Below are positions 1-8,653 of a DNA stretch of 64,000 nucleotides, in pieces (position 1 is the first letter of the stretch; each line of letters begins with the position of its first letter). Both the position numbers and the translations under genes were made by a program. Origin of the DNA: Bacteroidota bacterium. Its GTDB lineage: Bacteria; Bacteroidota; Bacteroidia; NS11-12g; UBA9320. The DNA is taken from assembly GCA_947468275.1 (NCBI GenBank), contig CANIKO010000008.1, positions 103,469 through 167,468 on the forward strand, read 5' to 3'. The notes under the pieces were generated by a model, which was given only the letters and a program-made list of their open reading frames with translations, ran no database searches and was not told the origin of the DNA.

Positions 1-428
1 ATCTCGAATGGAACAACAAAATCAGTAAATAAAACTCTTCCCAAATTTTTCACTAATCCAATATCTGTAATTGGTAAATTTTCTGAACTTACATTACCTT
101 TTATTAATGCGCCTAAAAGTGTTATTAATAATAACCCGCCGGCAATAACTCCTGCCAATTTTGTTTTCATCGATTTTTGAGGTTCAGTTTCTTTATTTAA
201 ATTTAGAAGCATAAGCACAAATAGGAACAACACCATGATTGCTCCAGCATATACTATTATATTTACTACAAATAAAAACTGTGCATTCATGAGTAAATAT
301 TGACCTGAAACCATAAAGAAAGTGGCAATTAAATACAAAACACTATGAACTGGATTGCGCGCTGCAATCATCATAATGGCTGTGAGGATGGTTAATCCGC
401 TTAAAATGTAAAATAGATATCCCAGCAT
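1..428 (-). CDS. nuoJ: NADH-quinone oxidoreductase subunit J (partial, C-terminus outside window)
   Basis: Membrane subunit of respiratory complex I, part of the proton-pumping arm. The reverse strand reads from an ATG at 428 (MLGYLFYILSGL...) with no stop before the window edge, so the C-terminal end is missing. Several hydrophobic helices are visible, and the stretch NIIVYAGAIMVLFLFVLMLL matches the conserved NuoJ/ND6 helix with its pi-bulge region. It starts 15 bp after the nuoI stop and is the last nuo gene visible; nuoK-N would be expected beyond the window. Identity is firm from both sequence and operon position. Confidence 0.93.
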   Translation of the reverse strand, partial: MLGYLFYILSGLTILTAIMMIAARNPVHSVLYLIATFFMVSGQYLLMNAQFLFVVNIIVYAGAIMVLFLFVLMLLNLNKETEPQKSMKTKLAGVIAGGLLLITLLGALIKGNVSSENLPITDIGLVKNLGRVLFTDFVVPFE

Positions 429-443
429 TATTTTAAATTTACT

Positions 444-995
444 TTAATCATTGAATTTTTGTGTTACTACTTCCATAGTCTGTCTTTTTGAAACATCTAT
501 TCGCTTATCAATCTGCTCCACCAATCTATCCTTACCATAAATAAAATCCTCTCTTTCGAAATTAGCAGGCAAAATCTCTGTTGTTAAAAAGATGGCTTCC
601 TTCGGACATGCGGATTCGCATAAACCACAAAAAATGCATCTCAACATGTTGATTTCATAAACAGTTGCGTATTTTTCTTCGCGGTATAGTCCTTCTTCTC
701 CTTTTTGACGTTCAGCCGAAGTCATAGTAATGGCTTCAGCAGGACAAGCAACAGCGCATAAACCACAAGCCGTGCAACGTTCAGCTCCTTTATCATCACG
801 TTTTAAAACATGTTTACCTCGATAAACATTACTTACAGGTCGTGTTTGTTCTGGGTATTTAATCGTGGCACCCTTCATAAAAAGGTGTTTTAATGTAATG
901 AACAAACCTCCAATAACGGCGGGGAGATAAATTCTCTCCATCAAAGTCATTTTCTTGTTTGATACTTCTATGCTCCTATTCGTTAGGGATTTCAT
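444..995 (-). CDS. nuoI: NADH-quinone oxidoreductase subunit I
   Basis: Peripheral-arm subunit of complex I carrying the two 4Fe-4S clusters (N6a, N6b) that pass electrons toward NuoB. Two ferredoxin motifs are visible, CTACGLCAVACP near residues 75-86 and CIFCGLCESACP near 119-130. At 183 aa the length is normal. The N-terminus has a hydrophobic/amphipathic segment (LPAVIGGLFITLKHLF) typical of NuoI membrane association. It lies between nuoH and nuoJ in the standard order. Confidence 0.96.
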   Translation of the reverse strand: MKSLTNRSIEVSNKKMTLMERIYLPAVIGGLFITLKHLFMKGATIKYPEQTRPVSNVYRGKHVLKRDDKGAERCTACGLCAVACPAEAITMTSAERQKGEEGLYREEKYATVYEINMLRCIFCGLCESACPKEAIFLTTEILPANFEREDFIYGKDRLVEQIDKRIDVSKRQTMEVVTQKFND

Positions 996-1018
996 TTAAG
1001 GATTGTAATTATTATAGT

Positions 1019-2071
1019 TTAAAACATTTTAGTTATCATAGCCAACAAATCGCCTTTGAACATTAGCCATCCTCCTGTTATCATCAAATTTATTACGGCC
1101 AAAGGAATTAAAGCTTTCCAACCGAGTTGCATTAATTGATCATATCTAAAACGAGGTAAAGTCCATCTTACCCACATAAAAAAGAATATAAAAAATAAAA
1201 TCTTTGCAAAGAAAACTCCAACTCCAATAAAGGTTATAGCATTCGCTGACAATCCTAAATCATGCATGAACGGAAAATTATAACCTCCAAAAAACAATAC
1301 TGAGATTACCGCAGACGAAATAAACATATTAATATATTCCGCAAATAGAAAAAATCCCAATTTCATACTACTGTATTCCGTATGATATCCGCCAATTAAT
1401 TCCGATTCACATTCTGCCATATCGAAGGGGGCACGGTTGCATTCAGCAAATGCACAAACTAAGAATAGTAAGAAGGCTAACGGCTGATAAAAAACATTCC
1501 ATTGTCCGCCTTTTTGAGCCTCTACAATATCTCCTAGATTTAAAGAACCTGTAGACATAACAATAGCTAAAATTGCCAATCCCATTGCTAATTCATAGCT
1601 TATCATTTGCGAACTAGCTCTTACAGCTCCATAAAGTGAGTACTTATTATTTGAAGCCCAGCCACCTATCATTATTCCATAGACTCCAATTGAAACGAAT
1701 CCCATTATATAAAGTATTCCTATATCAATATTTGCTATCTGAAGATTAAAAGTTTCACCAAAAAGTGTTACTGTTCCACCCCAAGGTATAATTGCACCAG
1801 TCATACACGCTGTAAACATTGCTAAACCTGGAGCTAAAATAAATAACCATTTTTCAGATTTCCCAGGGATAAAGTCTTCTTTAAAAAACATTTTACCACC
1901 ATCAGCCAAAGGTTGAAAAATCCCCCATGGACCAGCTCTGTCAGGGCCAATACGATCCTGTATTCCTGCTGCAACTTTTCTTTCCATATATGTTGAATAC
2001 ATGGCTGCCACAAGTGTGATAGTGAATATGATTAGAATTATGACGATTTTAATTATTAATAATGTACTCAT
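1019..2071 (-). CDS. nuoH: NADH-quinone oxidoreductase subunit H
   Basis: Membrane subunit at the interface with the peripheral arm, forming part of the quinone-binding channel. The 350-aa product has about eight hydrophobic helices. It has the family signatures YMERKVAAGIQDRIGPDRAG near the N-terminus and ECNRAPFDMAECESELIGGY in the middle, with the conserved acidic cluster of the quinone cavity. It starts only 3 bp after the nuoG stop, consistent with a tightly coupled operon. Confidence 0.97.
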   Translation of the reverse strand: MSTLLIIKIVIILIIFTITLVAAMYSTYMERKVAAGIQDRIGPDRAGPWGIFQPLADGGKMFFKEDFIPGKSEKWLFILAPGLAMFTACMTGAIIPWGGTVTLFGETFNLQIANIDIGILYIMGFVSIGVYGIMIGGWASNNKYSLYGAVRASSQMISYELAMGLAILAIVMSTGSLNLGDIVEAQKGGQWNVFYQPLAFLLFLVCAFAECNRAPFDMAECESELIGGYHTEYSSMKLGFFLFAEYINMFISSAVISVLFFGGYNFPFMHDLGLSANAITFIGVGVFFAKILFFIFFFMWVRWTLPRFRYDQLMQLGWKALIPLAVINLMITGGWLMFKGDLLAMITKMF

Positions 2072-2074
2072 TTT

Positions 2075-3019
2075 CTATCCTATTTCTTTTACGTTATCCG
2101 CAGGTTTTAATTCATAATGCCCTTGACCAATAACAGAATCACGTTCAATATGTCGTGGTCCTTCAATAGTCCATTTCCCTAAATCTTTGCTATCAAAACG
2201 GCAAGTATTACATATAAAATCCTTTACTTCACCATATTGGTCCTTGCGACCAGTTACTCTGTAAATTTCATCTCCAAACATCCATACGACAGCTTCACCT
2301 GAACATTTATCACACTTACAATGAGCATTCATGGGATTTAGAAACCAAACACGGCTTTTAAATCTAAATGTTTTATCTGTCAAAGCTCCAACAGGGCAAA
2401 CATCAATAACATTACCACTAAATTCATTTTCAATTGAATTTTGAATATACGTTCCTATTTCTGAATGATCCCCGCGATTTAATACCCCATGCACTCTGTC
2501 ATCGGTAATTTGATCGACCGTATTTACACATCTGTAACATAATATACAACGTGTCATGTGCAATTGAATATTTGGACCAATGTCTATTTTTTCGAAGGTA
2601 CGTTTTTCTTCTTCGTATCTTGAACCCGAAGCTCCATGTTCAAAAGCTAAATTTTGTAAATCACATTCTCCTGCTTGATCACAAATTGGACAATCCAAAG
2701 GATGATTGATTAATAAAAATTCAACAACTCCCTTACGGGCATCCATTACCTTAGCACTAGTTTTATTGCCCACTTCCATTCCATCCATAACTGGTGTGGA
2801 ACAGCTTGCTACAAGCTTTGGCATTGGGCGTGGATCTTTTTCAGAACCTTTGGTTACTTCCACCAAACAGGTTCGGCATTTCCCTCCACTTATATCCAAT
2901 TTACTATAATAGCACATTGCAGGTGGTACCAAGTCGCCACCAATTTGGCGTGCTGCATTTAGTATCGTAGTTCCTTCTGCTACCTCAATGGTATGTCCGT
3001 CAATTGTTACTTTTGGCAT
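2075..3019 (-). CDS. nuoG: NADH-quinone oxidoreductase subunit G, short form without molybdopterin domain
   Basis: Iron-sulfur subunit of the NADH-dehydrogenase module. The order is: an N-terminal 2Fe-2S ferredoxin domain (Cys near residues 36-75, including CRTC); the His-Cys 4Fe-4S motif HPLDCPICDQAGEC around 106-119; a second 4Fe-4S motif CILCYRC with a distal CPVGAL; and a last four-Cys region (CKCDKC ... CNTC) that looks like an N7-type site. The protein stops at 314 aa, while classical NuoG is about 700-900 aa with a molybdopterin-like domain. The reading frame is intact and the flanking genes are tightly packed, so this is a compact form and not a decayed gene. Short NuoG proteins are known in Bacteroidota. 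Confidence 0.9.
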   Translation of the reverse strand: MPKVTIDGHTIEVAEGTTILNAARQIGGDLVPPAMCYYSKLDISGGKCRTCLVEVTKGSEKDPRPMPKLVASCSTPVMDGMEVGNKTSAKVMDARKGVVEFLLINHPLDCPICDQAGECDLQNLAFEHGASGSRYEEEKRTFEKIDIGPNIQLHMTRCILCYRCVNTVDQITDDRVHGVLNRGDHSEIGTYIQNSIENEFSGNVIDVCPVGALTDKTFRFKSRVWFLNPMNAHCKCDKCSGEAVVWMFGDEIYRVTGRKDQYGEVKDFICNTCRFDSKDLGKWTIEGPRHIERDSVIGQGHYELKPADNVKEIG

Positions 3020-3023
3020 CTTA

Positions 3024-4367
3024 TTATACTGCTAATTCAGGTTCTTTTACCAAACCATAATTTTTTTCTAAACACTTTATTGGCTCATTAATGTGCCACT
3101 CAAATTCTTCGCGGAAATGACGAATTGCTGCGGCCACTGGCCAAGCTGCGGCATCACCTAAAGGACAAATTGTATTTCCTTCGATTTTGCGTTGAACATC
3201 CCATAATAAATCAATATCATGCATATGGCCATGACCATTTTCAATACGATGTAATACTTTTTCCATCCATCCCGTTCCTTCACGACATGGACTACATTGT
3301 CCACAACTTTCATGATGATAAAATCTTGTAAAATTCCAAGTGTTGCGAACAATGCATTGGTCTTCATCAAATACTATAAACCCTCCTGAGCCCAACATAC
3401 TTCCAGTTGCAAAACCACCATCGGCCAAAGATTCATAACTCATTAATCTTTGTTCGCCAGCGGCCGTTTTTGTAACTAAATAATGAGGTAAAATAGGAAC
3501 AGAGGAACCTCCTGGAACGCACGCTTTTAATCTTTTGCCTCCTTTTATTCCGCCACAGTATTCGTCTGAGTATAAAAATTCTTCTACGGATAATCCTAAT
3601 TCAATTTCATACACTCCCGGCTTAGTAATATTGCCACAAGCCGAAATAAGTTTAGTACCAGTACTTCTTCCAATACCAATTTTTGCATATTCATCACCAC
3701 CATTATTTATAATTGAAACTACTGAGGCTAAAGTTTCTACATTATTAACAACTGAAGGGCATTGCCACAATCCTTTAACTGCAGGAAATGGTGGCTTCAT
3801 TCTTGGATTTCCACGTTTTCCTTCTAAAGATTCTATAAGTGCTGTTTCCTCACCACAGATATAAGCTCCGGCTCCAGGAGTAACATATAAATCTAAATTA
3901 AATCCACTACCTTTAATATTTTTACCTAACCATCCATTGCTATATGCTTCAGCAATCGCTTTCTCTAAAATACGAAGAATCCACATAAACTCACCTCGGA
4001 TATAAATATACGAAGTGTTACATCCCAATGCATAACTAGATAAAATCATCCCCTCAATCAAAAGATGAGGATTTTTTTCCATCAAATAGCGATCTTTAAA
4101 TGTACCAGGCTCAGATTCATCTGCATTACAAAGCAAATAGCGAGGAACCCCTTCAGGTTTGGCAATAAAACTCCACTTCATTCCTGCGGGAAATCCTGCT
4201 CCACCTCTACCTCTTAGTCCAGATTTTTTAACTTCCTCCACCACTTCATCTGGTGTCATTTTTTTTAAAGCTTTTTCAACCGCTTCATATCCACCTTCTT
4301 TTCGGTATACATCGTAGGTATTAATACCCTCAACATTTATCTTTTCAAGTAATATTTTCCGTCCCAT
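3024..4367 (-). CDS. nuoF: NADH-quinone oxidoreductase subunit F
   Basis: NADH-oxidising subunit that binds NADH, FMN and the N3 4Fe-4S cluster. The glycine-rich nucleotide motif GLRGRGGAGFPAGMKW is near residue 51, the FMN/NADH segment GAGAYICGEETALIESLEG near 165-183, and the cluster motif ESCGQCSPCREGT near 352-364 with a distal Cys in NTICPLGD. The length of 447 aa is normal. It sits between nuoE and nuoG with gaps of 1 to 4 bp. Confidence 0.97.
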   Translation of the reverse strand: MGRKILLEKINVEGINTYDVYRKEGGYEAVEKALKKMTPDEVVEEVKKSGLRGRGGAGFPAGMKWSFIAKPEGVPRYLLCNADESEPGTFKDRYLMEKNPHLLIEGMILSSYALGCNTSYIYIRGEFMWILRILEKAIAEAYSNGWLGKNIKGSGFNLDLYVTPGAGAYICGEETALIESLEGKRGNPRMKPPFPAVKGLWQCPSVVNNVETLASVVSIINNGGDEYAKIGIGRSTGTKLISACGNITKPGVYEIELGLSVEEFLYSDEYCGGIKGGKRLKACVPGGSSVPILPHYLVTKTAAGEQRLMSYESLADGGFATGSMLGSGGFIVFDEDQCIVRNTWNFTRFYHHESCGQCSPCREGTGWMEKVLHRIENGHGHMHDIDLLWDVQRKIEGNTICPLGDAAAWPVAAAIRHFREEFEWHINEPIKCLEKNYGLVKEPELAV

Positions 4368-4368
4368 C

Positions 4369-4887
4369 TTAACTATGCATCGTTCTAAATGTTAACAATA
4401 AATTATCAACTTTTTCCTCGGTTAAATTCTCATAAAAGGTCTCGCCGATTTGCAACATTGGGCCGTATCCACAAGCTCCCAAACATTCTGCTGCTTTTAA
4501 GGTAAACATACCATCAGATGTGGTTTCTCCAGGTTTAATGTTTAAAGTAGTTTCGATATGTTTTAATATTTTTTCTGCACCTACTAGACAGCAAGGTCCT
4601 GTATGACAAAATTCAATAACCACTTTTCCGACAGGGTTAAGATTATACATACTGTAAAATGAGGCAACCTCATATACTTCAATAGGCTGAATGTGCAAGA
4701 GTCTGGAAACATAATCCATCACATCCACACTTAACCAATTTCCGAACTCTTCCTGAGCCATATGCAAAATTCTCAAAATTGCACTCTTTTGTTTGCCCTC
4801 CGGAAATTGTTTTATAATTCTATCAATTTCCTTTAAGGTTTCTGGTTTGAATTGAATATTACTTTCAGTTGTTTCCATATTATGCAT
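4369..4887 (-). CDS. nuoE: NADH-quinone oxidoreductase subunit E
   Basis: Thioredoxin-fold subunit carrying the N1a 2Fe-2S cluster, partner of NuoF. The ligands are visible as CHTGPCCLVGA near residue 94 and CLGACGYGPMLQIG near 135. The length of 172 aa is normal. The chosen ATG overlaps the end of nuoD by 8 bp. An in-frame ATG three codons later (at 4878) would remove the overlap and is equally possible. Confidence 0.95.
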   Translation of the reverse strand: MHNMETTESNIQFKPETLKEIDRIIKQFPEGKQKSAILRILHMAQEEFGNWLSVDVMDYVSRLLHIQPIEVYEVASFYSMYNLNPVGKVVIEFCHTGPCCLVGAEKILKHIETTLNIKPGETTSDGMFTLKAAECLGACGYGPMLQIGETFYENLTEEKVDNLLLTFRTMHS

Positions 4888-6085
4888 CTAATTCTCCGGC
4901 TATTACATTTAAACTACTCATGGTTACAATGGCATCGCTTAACATCGAGCCTTTTATCATTTCAGGATAGGCTTGATAATAAATAAAACAAGGCCTTCTA
5001 AAATGAAGTCGGTTAGGTGTTCTGCCTCCGTCGCTTATTAGATAGAATCCTAATTCACCATTACCACCTTCAACAGCATGATAAACTTCTCCAGATGGAA
5101 TATCTGTTTCACCCATCACTATTTTAAAATGATAGATTAAGGCTTCCATACTGCGATATACTTCCTGTTTTGGAGGCAAATAAAACTCTGGAACATCAGC
5201 GTGATAATTACCTGCAGGCATTTTATCCAACGCCTGACGTATAATCGAAAGGCTTTGGTGAATTTCTTCCTGCCTCACATTAAATCGGTCGAAAGTATCA
5301 CCGCTTTTACCCACAGGAACTTTAAAATCAAAATCTTGATATGATGAATATGGATTCATAACTCTCACATCATAATCAACTCCTGCTGCACGCAAATTTG
5401 GTCCAGTAAAACCATAATTTAATGCCCTTTCTGCACTTATTGGCCCAACGTCTATGGTCCTATCCATAAAAATACGGTTGCGGCACAACATATTTTCAAA
5501 ATCCTCCAACCGTTTTGGAAACTCTTTTAAAAATGCATTAAGTTTATTATATAGCTCTGGACTGAAATCCCTTTCAAATCCACCAATTCGACCAATATTA
5601 GTAGTCAATCGAGCACCACAAACTTCCTCAAACATGTCATAAATGCGTTCACGTTCCTGAAACAAATAGAAAAACCCTGTTAGGGCGCCTGTATCCACAC
5701 CAATTACGCAATTACAAACCAAATGATCAGAGATTCTTGCAAGTTCCATAATTATAACTCGCATGTAATCCACACGTTTAGGAACTTCAATACCTATCAA
5801 TTTCTCTACTGTCATATCCCATCCTAAATTATTAATGGGGGATGAACAATAATTTAACCTATCTGTTAAAGTGGTAATTTGATTAAAAGGTCTTCTTTCG
5901 GCTATTTTTTCAAAAGCCCTATGAATATATCCAACAGTTTGCTCCGCACTTTGAATACGTTCACCATCCATGGTTAATACATTCTGAAAAATTCCATGAG
6001 TAGCAGGATGGGTTGGACCAAGGTTTAGAGTAGCCAACTCTCCGTCCATACTATCTTTAGCAACTATTTGTTGTGATTTATCCAT
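4880..6085 (-). CDS. nuoD: NADH-quinone oxidoreductase subunit D
   Basis: The 49-kDa subunit of complex I, which forms the quinone-reduction site with NuoB. The start carries LGPTHPATHG, the quinone-site His motif. Further family segments are GYIHRGFEK-like GYIHRAFEK, DRLNYCSSPINN and the C-terminal MSSLNVIAGELDA. It is a stand-alone NuoD (401 aa), not the NuoCD fusion of enterobacteria. It overlaps nuoC by 8 bp and nuoE by 8 bp, suggesting translational coupling. Confidence 0.97.
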   Translation of the reverse strand: MDKSQQIVAKDSMDGELATLNLGPTHPATHGIFQNVLTMDGERIQSAEQTVGYIHRAFEKIAERRPFNQITTLTDRLNYCSSPINNLGWDMTVEKLIGIEVPKRVDYMRVIIMELARISDHLVCNCVIGVDTGALTGFFYLFQERERIYDMFEEVCGARLTTNIGRIGGFERDFSPELYNKLNAFLKEFPKRLEDFENMLCRNRIFMDRTIDVGPISAERALNYGFTGPNLRAAGVDYDVRVMNPYSSYQDFDFKVPVGKSGDTFDRFNVRQEEIHQSLSIIRQALDKMPAGNYHADVPEFYLPPKQEVYRSMEALIYHFKIVMGETDIPSGEVYHAVEGGNGELGFYLISDGGRTPNRLHFRRPCFIYYQAYPEMIKGSMLSDAIVTMSSLNVIAGELDA

Positions 6086-6638
6086 GGTTATTACCTTTAG
6101 CTAAAGCTTTTTTATTATCAAACGTTACACTTTCATTTCCAATCCTTCCAAAAAACCTATCGTCTTTATCAGTGCGAGTCGCATCTTCCATTGGGTACTC
6201 TTTACGCATTGGAAAATAATCCATTTCGTCCATATTTAATATGCGTTTCAAGTTAGGATGTCCTTCAAAAATAATTCCGTAGAAATCAAAAGTTTCCCGT
6301 TCCATCCAATTGGCTGCTGAATAAATATCGCATATAGTTGGAACATTAATATTTTCACGCCCCACAAAGGTTTTTAATCTCAGTCTGAAATTAGCTTCTA
6401 AATTGTGAAGGTGATAAACCACTGCAAACTCACGGTTGCCCTGATTAGGATATTGAACTCCACATATATCGGTTAAAAAGATAAAATTCATTTGCTCATC
6501 ATCTTTGAGCCAATGAACTAATGCCTTTAAATTTTGAGGAGCAATTTCTAAAGTTAATAAACCAAAAGGTTCGGAGGAAGCTTCAGTTATTCCCGGAAAT
6601 CGAGATTCTATTGCATTTATTAGTAATTCTTTATCCAC
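6078..6638 (-). CDS. nuoC: NADH-quinone oxidoreductase subunit C
   Basis: The 30-kDa subunit of complex I, a structural component of the peripheral arm. The diagnostic C-terminal stretch ERETFDFYGIIFEGHPNLKR is present near residues 112-131, followed by the FPMRKEYP segment. The length is 186 aa, separate from NuoD. It begins 4 bp after nuoB ends. Confidence 0.95.
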   Translation of the reverse strand: MDKELLINAIESRFPGITEASSEPFGLLTLEIAPQNLKALVHWLKDDEQMNFIFLTDICGVQYPNQGNREFAVVYHLHNLEANFRLRLKTFVGRENINVPTICDIYSAANWMERETFDFYGIIFEGHPNLKRILNMDEMDYFPMRKEYPMEDATRTDKDDRFFGRIGNESVTFDNKKALAKGNNHG

Positions 6639-6642
6639 CGCT

Positions 6643-7185
6643 TTATTTAATATTATACGATTCTAGTAAGGTTTTATACTCTTGAGTATAGCGTCGACGC
6701 AGGCTTTCTTCCTTTACAAGTTCCTGTATGTGCATCACACCATCTATAATTTGCTCAGGGCGAGGTGGACATCCTGGGACATAAACATCAACAGGAATCA
6801 CCTTATCAATACCCTGCAACACGCTGTATGAATCAAATATACCACCACTACTAGCACAAGCACCAACGGCTATTACCCATTTTGGCTCGGCCATTTGCTC
6901 ATAAACTTGACGAAGTATTGGTCCCATCTTTTTTGATATAGTTCCCATTACCATTAATAAATCGGCCTGACGTGGAGAAAAACTTAAACGTTCCATTCCA
7001 AAACGCGCCATATCATAATTAGAACTCATGGTTCCCATAAATTCAATACCGCAACAAGAAGTAGCAAAAGGTAATGGCCAAACTGAATTTGCACGAGCTA
7101 ATCCAATGACATCCCCTATTTTGGTGGCAAAAAATCCCTCACCTTCTAATCCTTGCGGAGCATCTGCTATTTTTATTTCTGACAT
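6643..7185 (-). CDS. nuoB: NADH-quinone oxidoreductase subunit B
   Basis: Carries the N2 4Fe-4S cluster that reduces quinone. The adjacent Cys pair is visible in FATSCCGIEFMG (near residues 41-52), with the remaining ligands in GACASSGG and VPGCPPRPEQ. The 180-aa product is normal in length. A 62-bp gap separates it from nuoA, the largest spacing in the operon; I see no obvious promoter there. Confidence 0.97.
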   Translation of the reverse strand: MSEIKIADAPQGLEGEGFFATKIGDVIGLARANSVWPLPFATSCCGIEFMGTMSSNYDMARFGMERLSFSPRQADLLMVMGTISKKMGPILRQVYEQMAEPKWVIAVGACASSGGIFDSYSVLQGIDKVIPVDVYVPGCPPRPEQIIDGVMHIQELVKEESLRRRYTQEYKTLLESYNIK

Positions 7186-7247
7186 TTGATAACTAGTTCT
7201 CTACTATTTTTTGATTATATGAATTATCGAATCTTCGATTTACTTTA

Positions 7248-7613
7248 TTATTTGTCCCACTCGAGTGCACCTTTTTTCAAAACATAAAAATAACCCACCA
7301 AAAAGAAGCCTACAAACATAAGAACAGCTAAAAATCCTTCTGCACCCATTTCTTTAAAATTAACTGCATAAGGATAGAAGAAAATTATCTCGACGTCGAA
7401 CAGAACAAATAAAATCGCAATCATAAAATACTTAACCGAAAAAGGAATACGAGCATTTCCATGGGCTTCAACTCCGCATTCAAAATTTTCAGTCTTATTA
7501 TTAGAATTCCTATTGGGTCCTAGAAGGTGTGTGGCAACCAATACAAAAGCTACGAAACCCAAGGCTACAATGGCTTGAATAAGTATTGGCAAATAATCGG
7601 CAGGTACGTTCAT
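7248..7613 (-). CDS. nuoA: NADH-quinone oxidoreductase subunit A
   Basis: Small three-helix membrane subunit (121 aa) at the junction of the membrane and peripheral arms. The loop motif NFECGVEAHGNARIPFSVKY carries the conserved Cys region. The second and third helices (FMIAILFVLFDVEIIFFYPY and the following one) match the family. It is the first gene of the operon and lies 13-20 bp downstream of a good Bacteroidota-type promoter. Confidence 0.96.
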   Translation of the reverse strand: MNVPADYLPILIQAIVALGFVAFVLVATHLLGPNRNSNNKTENFECGVEAHGNARIPFSVKYFMIAILFVLFDVEIIFFYPYAVNFKEMGAEGFLAVLMFVGFFLVGYFYVLKKGALEWDK

Positions 7614-7632
7614 TTGATACTATAAAGTGCTG

Positions 7633-7663
7633 CGAAATTAATTGAAATTACATAACCAACAAA
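7633..7663 (-). promoter_or_regulatory. Candidate promoter of the nuo operon
   Basis: On the minus strand there is a -33 element TTTG (7660-7663), a 19-bp spacer and TAATTTCG (7633-7640), one mismatch from the Bacteroidota -7 consensus TAnnTTTG. Predicted transcription start is around 7626, leaving a leader of about 13 nt before the nuoA ATG. Confidence 0.6.
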
Positions 7664-7826
7664 GGTTATTTATAACTGTTTTTCTGATTTTGGTCAGTAA
7701 TTATTTAACCAAGGAAATGTCAAATATTCTGATGTAAAAAGGGGCAATGAATAATGCTTAATTAACTATAGAAATAGGATAAATGGAGAGTAAAATTGAA
7801 TTTTAGTCCACCGAACAACAACTCTA

Positions 7827-8546
7827 CTAATCGGCATTGGGCGGATTATCATAATCTAGTTTTCCTCCCCAATGACGCATTTGACGCAATGCAAAACTTT
7901 GTCGCTTTTGAGTATAATGGCTAGGACGGGTGGCCGAAAATTTTCTCGGATTTGGTAAAATCGCAGCTATGCCTGCAGCCTGCTGATTGGTAAGATTGGC
8001 TGCTGATTTATGAAAATAATGTTGCGATGCCGCTTCGGCACCATAAATACCATCGCCCATTTCTATGATATTCAGGTACACTTCCATAATACGCTCCTTA
8101 CTCCAAAATATTTCTATTAAAAAAGTAAAATAAACTTCAAGCCCCTTTCGAAGCCAGCTTCGGCCTTGCCAAAGAAAAAGATTTTTAGCTGTTTGTTGGC
8201 TGATGGTGCTGGCTCCCCGTTTTCTTTTTTTCCATTTGTTTTCAGCCATGGCTTTTTTGATAGCCGTAAAATCAAATCCATTGTGTACTAAAAAATTTTG
8301 ATCTTCAGTGCATACCACTGCCAATTGCAAATTATTTGAAATATTATCAATCGACTCCCAATCCTTTTCAAGTTTGATTTCTTCTCCTTTAGCTTTCTGC
8401 TCAATACATCTTGTTACCATTAAAGGCGTTACTGGAACAGGAATCCATTTAAAAAGAATAACCAACAACAAGGTGATGGCAAAAAAATACATCACCACTT
8501 TTTTAATAATATTCCAAATTACAAGGCTAGCCAAAAACTTAAACAT
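7827..8546 (-). CDS. mtgA: Monofunctional biosynthetic peptidoglycan transglycosylase
   Basis: Family GT51 glycosyltransferase that polymerises lipid II into glycan strands at the periplasmic face of the inner membrane. There is one N-terminal membrane segment (about residues 13-30). The catalytic signature EDQNFLVHNGFD is near 80-91, and the second GT51 motif RKRGASTISQQTAKNLFLW near 108-126. Length 239 aa with no transpeptidase domain. A TAGATTTG -7 element (8551-8558) lies directly upstream of the ATG, suggesting a leaderless mRNA. Confidence 0.94.
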   Translation of the reverse strand: MFKFLASLVIWNIIKKVVMYFFAITLLLVILFKWIPVPVTPLMVTRCIEQKAKGEEIKLEKDWESIDNISNNLQLAVVCTEDQNFLVHNGFDFTAIKKAMAENKWKKRKRGASTISQQTAKNLFLWQGRSWLRKGLEVYFTFLIEIFWSKERIMEVYLNIIEMGDGIYGAEAASQHYFHKSAANLTNQQAAGIAAILPNPRKFSATRPSHYTQKRQSFALRQMRHWGGKLDYDNPPNAD

Positions 8547-8550
8547 GCTG

Positions 8551-8558
8551 CAAATCTA
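8551..8558 (-). promoter_or_regulatory. -7 element of mtgA
   Basis: The minus strand reads TAGATTTG, a perfect TAnnTTTG match, ending 4 bp before the mtgA ATG. No convincing -33 TTTG is at the expected distance, so confidence is moderate. Confidence 0.45.
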
Positions 8559-8640
8559 AAAACTTTATATAAAGTGTTATCTTAGAATTAACCACAGGTG
8601 TCCAGTCTAATTCCATTTTTAAACCATCGCTAAATAAACT

Positions 8641-8648
8641 TATTTTTG
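8641..8648 (+). promoter_or_regulatory. -7 element of the DedA-family gene
   Basis: TATTTTTG, a perfect TAnnTTTG match, lies 5 bp upstream of the ATG at 8654. The -33 position holds only a T-rich stretch (ATTTTTA). The predicted transcript would be leaderless or nearly so. Confidence 0.45.
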
Positions 8649-8653
8649 CCGCC

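Noticed and set aside
2075..3019. NuoG as a truncated pseudogene
   Set aside because: The frame is intact, all cluster ligands are present, flanking genes are spaced by 3 to 4 bp, and short NuoG proteins occur in the phylum.
3535..3864. 109-aa plus-strand open frame inside nuoF
   Set aside because: Antisense to conserved cofactor-binding motifs of nuoF; no independent coding signal.
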